A stretch of 64,000 nt of DNA, taken from the NCBI RefSeq assembly GCF_001482365.1, contig NZ_CP013254.1, forward strand, positions 1,612,001-1,676,000. The letters are read 5' to 3'. Each line of letters opens with the position of its first letter. Position 1 is the first letter of the stretch. The translations under genes and the position numbers were made by a program. Shown piece by piece: positions 58,894 through 64,000 of this stretch. This stretch comes from Kocuria flava. GTDB lineage: Bacteria > Actinomycetota > Actinomycetes > Actinomycetales > Micrococcaceae. A model generated the notes under the pieces. It saw only the letters and a list, made by a program, of their open reading frames with translations, made no database searches and was not told the DNA's origin.

Positions 58894-60150
58894 ATGGCGC
58901 GAGCACGAGCACGAGGACGGGGACAGGCACGGACGATGACGGCGGGGGCGGCGGCCGCCGCGCTCGCGGTGACGGGCGCGGCCGGGGCGGGGCCCGCCGG
59001 CGCGACCCCGGCCCACGCCGCAGGGCAGCCGTCCTTCGGCTGGGCGCAGGGCTGGCGGGTCGGCGAGCACCTGCGGGAGCTGGCCGACGTGAACGGGGAC
59101 GGGCGGGCCGACGTCGTCGGCTTCGGGGACCCCGGGACGTTCACCGCCCTGGGCCGGGCGGACGGGACGTTCGCCGCCCCCGAGCCGGCGGTGCCGCACT
59201 TCGGCTCGGCCCAGGGCTGGGCGGGAGCCGAGCGCACGACCGGCGACGTCGACGGCGACGGCCGCGACGACCTCGTCGGCTTCGGTGCCCGGGGCGTGCA
59301 GGTGGCCTACGCGCAGGCCGACGGCACGTTCACCGCCCCCGAGCGGACGGTCGACGACTTCGGGTCGGCCCAGGGCTGGACGCCCGCCCGGCACGTGCGC
59401 GAGGTCGCCGACGTCGACGGGGACGGCGTCGAGGACGTCGTGGGCTTCGGGACCGGCGGCACCTGGGTGGCCCTGGGCCGGACCGACCGCTCCTTCGGCC
59501 CCGCCCGGCGGGTGCTGCAGGATTTCGGGTGGGCCCAGGGGTGGCGCCCCGGGCAGCACCCGCGGCTGGTGGCAGACGTCGACGGCGACGGCACCGCTGA
59601 CCTGGTCGGCTTCGGCGCCGCCGGCACGTGGATGGCCTGGGGCCGCGCCGACGGGACGTTCACGGACCCGGTGCTGGAGGTGCGCGACTTCGGCACGGAC
59701 CAGGGCTGGCGCGCGGACGAGCACGTGCGCACGGTGGGCGACGTCAGCGGGGACGGGCGCGCCGACGTCGTCGGCTTCGGCCACCGCGGTGTGCAGGTGG
59801 CCCGCTCGACCGGCGACCTGCCGCTTCCCGCGACCTTCCACCCCAGCGGGCTCGAGACCCGCGACCTCGCGACCGTCCAGGGCTGGCGCACCGACCGGCA
59901 CCCGCGCGTCCTCGCGGACGTCACCGGGGACGGGGCCGACGACGTCGTCGGCTTCGGCGACGCCGCCACCCTGGTGATCCCCGGCAACACCGTCCCGCTG
60001 CGCGCGGCCGAGCAGCTCACCCCCGCGTTCGGCCGCAACGACGGCTGGACCCCGGCCCGCCACCTGCGCCTGCTCGGGGACGTCGACGGGGACGGGGCCG
60101 ACGACGTCGTGGGCTTCGGCCGTGCCGGGCTGAGCGTGCGGCTGTCCTGA
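58894..60150 (+). CDS. Secreted FG-GAP/VCBS repeat beta-propeller protein
   Basis: 418 residues from the ATG at 58894 (GAGGGGG 7 nt upstream). A signal peptide is followed by seven or eight repeats of about 48 residues with the calcium-binding signature DVNGDGRADVVGFG or close variants (DVDGDGRDDLVGFG, DVDGDGVEDVVGFG, DVSGDGRADVVGFG), each ending in a FGWAQGW or FGxDQGW segment. Such propellers bind ligands or cell-surface components. It is divergent from the thiopeptide cluster with no evident link. Confidence 0.88.
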   Translation: MARARARGRGQARTMTAGAAAAALAVTGAAGAGPAGATPAHAAGQPSFGWAQGWRVGEHLRELADVNGDGRADVVGFGDPGTFTALGRADGTFAAPEPAVPHFGSAQGWAGAERTTGDVDGDGRDDLVGFGARGVQVAYAQADGTFTAPERTVDDFGSAQGWTPARHVREVADVDGDGVEDVVGFGTGGTWVALGRTDRSFGPARRVLQDFGWAQGWRPGQHPRLVADVDGDGTADLVGFGAAGTWMAWGRADGTFTDPVLEVRDFGTDQGWRADEHVRTVGDVSGDGRADVVGFGHRGVQVARSTGDLPLPATFHPSGLETRDLATVQGWRTDRHPRVLADVTGDGADDVVGFGDAATLVIPGNTVPLRAAEQLTPAFGRNDGWTPARHLRLLGDVDGDGADDVVGFGRAGLSVRLS

Positions 60151-60158
60151 GCCGGACA

Positions 60159-60198
60159 CGGGCGGGCCCGGCCCCTTCTCGGGAGCCGGGCCCGCCCG
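60159..60198 (+). terminator. Terminator after the FG-GAP gene
   Basis: CGGGCGGGCCCGGC (60159-60172) pairs perfectly with GCCGGGCCCGCCCG (60185-60198) across a 12-nt loop, 8 nt after the stop. Confidence 0.75.
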
Positions 60199-60250
60199 CA
60201 GGACCGCTCCGCGCGGCGGGCCGGCAGGTCCTCCGTGCGGGTCAGTGCGA

Positions 60251-60958
60251 CTAGCGGTCGACCTTGAGCACGGAGCCGTTCTCGGCGTTGATGTGGACGT
60301 CCACCGAGGTGCCGTCGGACTCGTCGACGTCGACCTCCCACACGACCACGCCGTCCTCGGTGTCCAGCTCGGCGGAGTCCAGGGTGCCGTCCACCTCGTC
60401 CAGGGCGGTGCGCACGGCGTCCTCGAGCGGCACCTGGACCGCCGCGAGGTTGTCCCGGTCGGCCGGGTCGAGCTCGTCGTCGGTCTCCTGCGGGGTGACC
60501 TGCTCGCCGTCGGCGGAGACCTCGACCTCCTGCTCCCGGTCCTCCACGGCCAGCGTCACCTCCCAGCCCTCCCCGGAGTCCTTGCGGTCGATCTCGAAGG
60601 CCTGCCCGCCGGTCACGGCCTCCTCCGCGGCCACGACCGCTCCGGTCACGGCGCCGGCCTCGGCGCCGCCCGAGGGGGTCGCGGAGGGAGAACCGCTCGC
60701 ACTCCCGGACGCGCTCGGGGAGGCCGTCCCGCCGGCGCTCTCGGAGGCGCTCGGGCTCCCGGAGGAGGTCGGGCTCCCGGAGGCCGACTGCTCCGCGGTG
60801 GGCGTGGCGCTGCCGGTCGCCTCGGTGGCGGCCGACCCGCCGGTCGGCTCCTCGCCCCCGCCGCCTCCGCCCCCGCCGAGGTCGCCGCACCCGGCCAGCA
60901 GCAGGGCGGAGAGGGTCAGAGCCCCCATGGACAGAACTTTTTTGTCAGTGTGCTTCAT
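60251..60958 (-). CDS. PepSY-domain lipoprotein
   Basis: 235 residues. The lipobox LLAGC follows MKHTDKKVLSMGALTLSALL. Gly-, then Ser/Thr/Pro-rich linkers reach to about residue 95. Two PepSY-type units follow: AVVAAEEAVTGGQAFEIDRKDSGEGWEVTLAVEDREQEVEVSADG, and AVRTALDEVDGTLDSAELDTEDGVVVWEVDVDESDGTSVDVHINAENGSVL. PepSY proteins inhibit or regulate extracellular proteases or redox enzymes. It is divergent from the ArsR gene, separated by 135 bp. Confidence 0.85.
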   Translation of the reverse strand: MKHTDKKVLSMGALTLSALLLAGCGDLGGGGGGGGEEPTGGSAATEATGSATPTAEQSASGSPTSSGSPSASESAGGTASPSASGSASGSPSATPSGGAEAGAVTGAVVAAEEAVTGGQAFEIDRKDSGEGWEVTLAVEDREQEVEVSADGEQVTPQETDDELDPADRDNLAAVQVPLEDAVRTALDEVDGTLDSAELDTEDGVVVWEVDVDESDGTSVDVHINAENGSVLKVDR

Positions 60959-61072
60959 AAAACGGGATTGTTCCCCGCGACCGTCGTCGGCGCAAGAGTT
61001 CGCGCCCGTCCGGACGGATCGAGTCGTCGGTGCATGCTGCCGGAAGGCGCTCCGCGGGTGCCGGAGCATCCT

Positions 61073-61094
61073 CGGTACAGGAAACGATGTACCG
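61073..61094. promoter_or_regulatory. Palindromic operator of the ArsR-CDF operon
   Basis: CGGTACA-GGAAACGA-TGTACCG is a perfect 7-bp inverted repeat reaching into the start codon, and the AGGAAA ribosome site lies in its centre. Repressor binding here would block both transcription and ribosome access. Confidence 0.65.
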
Positions 61095-61435
61095 TGGAGG
61101 GCGTGACCACCGTGACCCCGCCCCACACCGCCGCCCTCGCGCGGCTGGGCCACGCCCTCTCCGACGGGGTGCGCACCCGGATCCTGCTCGTCCTGCGGGC
61201 CGGCCCGGCCACGCCCTCGCAGCTGGTCGAGGCGCTGGGGGTGTCCAAGCAGGTGGTCTCCAACCAGCTGGCCTGCCTGCGCGGGTGCGGGCTGGTGAGC
61301 GCGACCAAGGAGGGCCGCCGCTCCTGGTACCGGCTGGCCGCCCCGCACCTGGGCGCCGCCCTGGGCGACCTGCTCGAGCTGGTCGTCACCGTGGACCCGG
61401 AGTGCTGCACCCCGGACGGGTGCACCTGCGCATGA
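61094..61435 (+). CDS. ArsR/CmtR-like metal-sensing repressor
   Basis: 113 residues from the GTG at 61094, the in-frame start with a proper ribosome site (AGGAAA, 8-9 nt). Alternatives are GTGs at 61103 and 61112. The helix-turn-helix is LSDGVRTRILLVLRAGPATPSQLVEALGVSKQVVSNQLACLRGCGLV. Cysteines occur in LACLRGCGL (the recognition region) and in the C-terminal ECCTPDGCTCA tail, as in CmtR/NmtR-type sensors. The cation diffusion facilitator gene overlaps it (ATGA). Confidence 0.88.
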   Translation: MEGVTTVTPPHTAALARLGHALSDGVRTRILLVLRAGPATPSQLVEALGVSKQVVSNQLACLRGCGLVSATKEGRRSWYRLAAPHLGAALGDLLELVVTVDPECCTPDGCTCA

Positions 61436-62136
61436 GCACGACCTCCCGGGACCCGCAGCCCCTCACCGCCGCCCGGCGGGACGTCCTCCACCGGCGGGTG
61501 CGCTGGATCGTGGCCGGCACCATCGCCTACAACGTCCTCGAGGCGGTCGTCGCGCTGAGCGCGGGCGCGATCGCCTCCTCCGCGGCGCTGATCGGCTTCG
61601 GCCTGGACTCGATCGTGGAGGTCCTCTCCGCCGCGGCCGTGGCCTGGCAGTTCGCCGCCCCGGACCCGCACCGGCGGGAGCGGGCTGCGCTGCGGGTGAT
61701 CGCGTTCTCCTTCTTCGGCCTGGCCGCCTTCGTCACCGTCGACGCCCTGCGCGCCCTGCTCGGCGCCGCGGAGGCCGAGCACTCCCCGGTGGGCATCGCG
61801 CTGGCCGCGGTGAGCCTCGCGGTCATGCCCCTGCTGTCCTGGGTCGAGCGGCGCACCGGCCGGGAGCTGGGCTCGGCCTCGGCGGTGGCCGACTCCAAGC
61901 AGACCCTGATCTGCAGTTATCTCTCGGCCGTGCTGCTGGCGGGCCTGGTGCTCAACGCCACCCTGGGATGGGCGTGGGCCGACCCGCTGGCCGCCCTCGT
62001 CATCGCCGCCTTCGCCGTGCGGGAGGGCCTCGAGGCCTGGCGCGGGGACGCGTGCTGCACCCCCGTGGCCGTGCTCCTCGACGAGGACGACGACGGGTGC
62101 CGCTGCGCCCCCGGCTGCTCCTGCTGCGGCGACTGA
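61432..62136 (+). CDS. Cation-efflux (CDF-like) transporter with Cys-rich tail
   Basis: 234 residues. Six hydrophobic helices with IGFGLDSIVEVLSA and SASAVADSKQTLICSYLSAVLL, in which the Asp/Ser/His-type positions of CDF transporters occur. The C-terminal 30 residues contain seven or eight Cys (DACCTPV, then CRCAPGCSCCGD), replacing the usual cytoplasmic domain and similar in character to the cysteine tail of its regulator. Together they should export a soft metal (Zn, Cd or Pb); the ion is not defined. Confidence 0.82.
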   Translation: MSTTSRDPQPLTAARRDVLHRRVRWIVAGTIAYNVLEAVVALSAGAIASSAALIGFGLDSIVEVLSAAAVAWQFAAPDPHRRERAALRVIAFSFFGLAAFVTVDALRALLGAAEAEHSPVGIALAAVSLAVMPLLSWVERRTGRELGSASAVADSKQTLICSYLSAVLLAGLVLNATLGWAWADPLAALVIAAFAVREGLEAWRGDACCTPVAVLLDEDDDGCRCAPGCSCCGD

Positions 62137-62303
62137 CACCCCGCACCAGGAGGCGCCGCGACGTCTTCTTGACACGGTGACGGGCCGCACAGGACCCTGG
62201 CGCCTCAGGGCCATCAGCGCTCGGACCGCGCTCCCCGCCTCGTGCAGGCCGGGGAGGGCGTCGCGGACAGGGCCGGCTCGACGCAGACCACGGAGGCCGC
62301 CCC

Positions 62304-63233
62304 ATGGACGACGCCCAGCCCACCTGGTACACCGCCGCGCAGGTCGCCGAGCGGGTCCCGGCCGACCGCGCCCGGCGGCTGCTGGAGAAGGTCCTCCTCG
62401 AGGGCTTCGACCCCGCGGCGGACCCCGGCCGGATCAGCACGCCGGCCGGCACCGGGCACCTGCTCCTGATGCCCTCGAGCATCTCGGCGTGGACCGGGGT
62501 CAAGGTCGCCTCCGTGGCCCCGGGCAATCCGGACCGGGGCCTGCCCCGGATCCAGGCGGTCTACGTCCTGATGGACACCGAGACCCTGACCGTCCGTGCC
62601 CTGCTGGAGGGTGCGGCCCTCACCGCCCTGCGCACCCCGGCCGTCTCGGCCGTGGCCGCCGACGCCCTCGCCCCGCCCGGCCCCGCCCACCTGGTGGTCT
62701 TCGGCACGGGCCCGCAGGCGGTCGGCCACGTCCGGGCGTTCGCCGCGATCCGGGAGCCGGCCCGCGTCACGGTCGTCGGGCGCCGCCCCGAGAGGGTCCG
62801 GGCCGTCCTCGCGGAGCTCGCCGACCTGGACACCGTGCTCGCGGCGGGGACGCCCGGCGACGTGGCCGGGGCCGACATCGTGGTCTGCGCGACCTCGGCG
62901 GCCGAGCCGCTCTTCGACGGGTCCCTGGTCCGCGACGGCGCGTGCGTCGTGGCGATGGGCTCGCACGAGGCCGACCGGCGCGAGCTGGACGCCGGGCTCG
63001 TGGGCCGGTCCCTGGTGGTGGTCGAGGACGTGGCGACCGCGCTGCGGGAGGCCGGCGACGTCGTCCTGGCCGTCGCCGAGGGGGCCCTCGAGGAGAGCGC
63101 CCTGGTGCCGCTGCGGCAGGTGGTCACCGGGGCGGTGACCCGCCGGGAGGACGCCCCCAACGTGTTCAAGGGCGTGGGGATGTCCTGGCAGGACCTGGCC
63201 GTCGCCGTCGGGGTCGTGGACCCGCAGGCCTGA
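62304..63233 (+). CDS. Ornithine cyclodeaminase/mu-crystallin family enzyme
   Basis: 309 residues. LEKVLLEGFDPAADPGRISTPAGTGHLLLMPS and WTGVKVASVAPGNPDRGLPRIQAVYVLMDTET form the family substrate domain; HLVVFGTGPQAVGHVRAF is the NAD-binding Rossmann loop; VVCATSAAEPLFDGSLVRDGACVVAMGSHEAD and RREDAPNVFKGVGMSWQDLAVA complete the fold. Members make proline from ornithine or reduce imines. The expected catalytic Asp corresponds to the HEADRRELD segment, but the residue cannot be confirmed without an alignment. Stands alone. Confidence 0.88.
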   Translation: MDDAQPTWYTAAQVAERVPADRARRLLEKVLLEGFDPAADPGRISTPAGTGHLLLMPSSISAWTGVKVASVAPGNPDRGLPRIQAVYVLMDTETLTVRALLEGAALTALRTPAVSAVAADALAPPGPAHLVVFGTGPQAVGHVRAFAAIREPARVTVVGRRPERVRAVLAELADLDTVLAAGTPGDVAGADIVVCATSAAEPLFDGSLVRDGACVVAMGSHEADRRELDAGLVGRSLVVVEDVATALREAGDVVLAVAEGALEESALVPLRQVVTGAVTRREDAPNVFKGVGMSWQDLAVAVGVVDPQA

Positions 63234-63275
63234 GGGCCCGCATCGGGTCCGTCCAGCGGGTCGTAGGGTGAACAG

Positions 63276-64000
63276 GTGAGAAGCACAGCGGCCGCCTGGC
63301 TGGAGCGGCACCAGGTCGGCGTGTACCTGGCCGCGATCGCCGCCGGCCTCGCCGCCGGGTGGTGGGTCCCCGGGGCCGGCGCCCTCGAGGCGGCCATCAC
63401 CCCGGTGCTGGGGCTGCTGCTGTTCGCCACGTTCCTGGCCGTGCCGTTCACGGCGATCGGCCGGGCCTTCGCCGACCTGCGCTTCCTGGCCACGGTGCTC
63501 GTGCTGAACTTCGTGCTCGTGCCCGTCGTCGTCCTCCTCCTGTCCCGGTTCGTGGCGGGGGAGGAGGCGCTGCTGCTGGGGGTGCTGCTCGTGCTGCTGA
63601 CCCCGTGCGTGGACTACGTCATCGTCTTCTGCGGGCTCGCCGGGGGTGCGGCCGACCGGCTGCTGGCCGCGGCACCGCTGCTGATGCTCGCCCAGATGCT
63701 CCTGTTGCCCGCCTGGCTGTGGGCCTTCGCCGGGCCGGAGACGGTGGGGCTCGTGGAGCCCGCCCCGTTCGCCGAGGCGTTCGTGGTGCTCATCCTCCTG
63801 CCGCTGGCCGCGGCCGCCGCCGTGCAGTGGGCCGCCCCGCGTGCGGCCGCGGCCCGGGCGGTCGAGTCGTCCACGGCCGCGGCGATGGTGCCCCTGATGG
63901 CGGCGACCCTGTTCACCGTGATCGCCTCGCAGGTGCGCGGGGTGGGGGAGCAGCTCGGTGCCCTGGCGGCCGTGGTGCCCCTGTACGCGGCGTTCCTGGT
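63276..64000 (+). CDS. BASS/ACR3-type transporter (arsenic-resistance-like), cut by window edge
   Basis: The first 241 residues of a polytopic protein with seven or eight helices visible. LLFATFLAVPFTAIGRAFADLRFLATVLVLNFVLVPVVVLLLSR and LLTPCVDYVIVFCGLAGGAADRLLAAAPLLMLAQMLLLPAWLWAFAG contain the NF-x2-x-P and the central Cys of the arsenite-permease/bile-acid transporter superfamily. TAGGGT (63264-63269) ends 6 nt before the GTG, so translation may be leaderless. No arsenate reductase or arsenic regulator is visible next to it. Confidence 0.75.
   Translation, partial: MRSTAAAWLERHQVGVYLAAIAAGLAAGWWVPGAGALEAAITPVLGLLLFATFLAVPFTAIGRAFADLRFLATVLVLNFVLVPVVVLLLSRFVAGEEALLLGVLLVLLTPCVDYVIVFCGLAGGAADRLLAAAPLLMLAQMLLLPAWLWAFAGPETVGLVEPAPFAEAFVVLILLPLAAAAAVQWAAPRAAAARAVESSTAAAMVPLMAATLFTVIASQVRGVGEQLGALAAVVPLYAAFL

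Noticed and set aside
1..64000. CRISPR arrays, insertion sequences, prophage genes, integrases
   Set aside because: No regularly spaced direct repeats with unique spacers, no transposase, integrase or phage structural protein is recognisable anywhere in the window.

Overview
The window comes from a high-GC Gram-positive bacterium, most likely an actinobacterium of the Micrococcaceae and plausibly Kocuria. The grounds are the very high GC content, frequent GTG/TTG starts, the glmU-prs pair behind a tRNA-Gln, LGFP-repeat wall proteins, and above all a thiopeptide cluster whose precursor core resembles what is expected for kocurin, a thiazolyl peptide first reported from Kocuria. The genus is inference.

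Layout. 1-9.1 kb: cell-surface functions. A minus-strand run encodes a lipoprotein, a very large secreted protein, a CDP-alcohol phosphatidyltransferase, a family 2 glycosyltransferase and the start of a polytopic membrane protein. Divergently there is an acyltransferase coupled to a TagD-like cytidylyltransferase. 9-20 kb: a bactofilin-like membrane protein, a ScyD/ScyE-type secreted protein, an unknown membrane protein with a possible 14-codon leader ORF, a BCCT transporter, a phosphotransferase-like protein coupled to a secreted protein, and an Uup-type ABC-F ATPase. 20.25-21.08 kb: a gene-free block with two large palindromic repeats. 21-24.6 kb: housekeeping (tRNA-Gln, glmU, prs). 24.7-27.8 kb: two coupled wall proteins (CAP-LGFP and GH25-LGFP). 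28-34.9 kb: small regulators and enzymes (VanZ-like, MarR, low-molecular-weight phosphatase, FAD monooxygenase, ArsR-VOC pair).

35-37.2 kb holds two riboswitch-controlled exporters. A yybP-ykoY (manganese) riboswitch lies before a ferritin-like/VIT1 fusion, and a guanidine-III riboswitch lies before a SugE/Gdx SMR exporter. 38.9-45 kb: a methyltransferase/thioredoxin-reductase-like/FAD-monooxygenase group, and a butanediol dehydrogenase with a PaaK-like ligase behind a long structured leader.

46.2-58.4 kb is the highlight: one minus-strand operon for a thiopeptide. In order of transcription it has the precursor (core STNCFCYPCCSCSAPSSSA), a post-precursor hairpin, the split LanB pair (glutamylation and elimination), a pyridine-synthase candidate, a SagB-type azoline dehydrogenase, an ocin-ThiF-like partner, a YcaO cyclodehydratase, a small alpha/beta-barrel protein that may act as a NosA-like terminal amide synthase, and an ABC exporter followed by a strong terminator. 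Almost every junction overlaps or nearly touches, implying translational coupling. The product should be a GE2270/kocurin-like, EF-Tu-type thiazolyl peptide. It probably belongs to a known compound class rather than a wholly new system.

58.9-64 kb: a secreted FG-GAP-repeat protein, a PepSY lipoprotein, an ArsR/CDF metal-efflux pair with matching cysteine-rich tails and a palindromic operator, an ornithine-cyclodeaminase family enzyme, and the start of a BASS/arsenite-type transporter. Several genes have a TAnnnT -10 box exactly 6-7 nt before the start codon, suggesting leaderless mRNAs.
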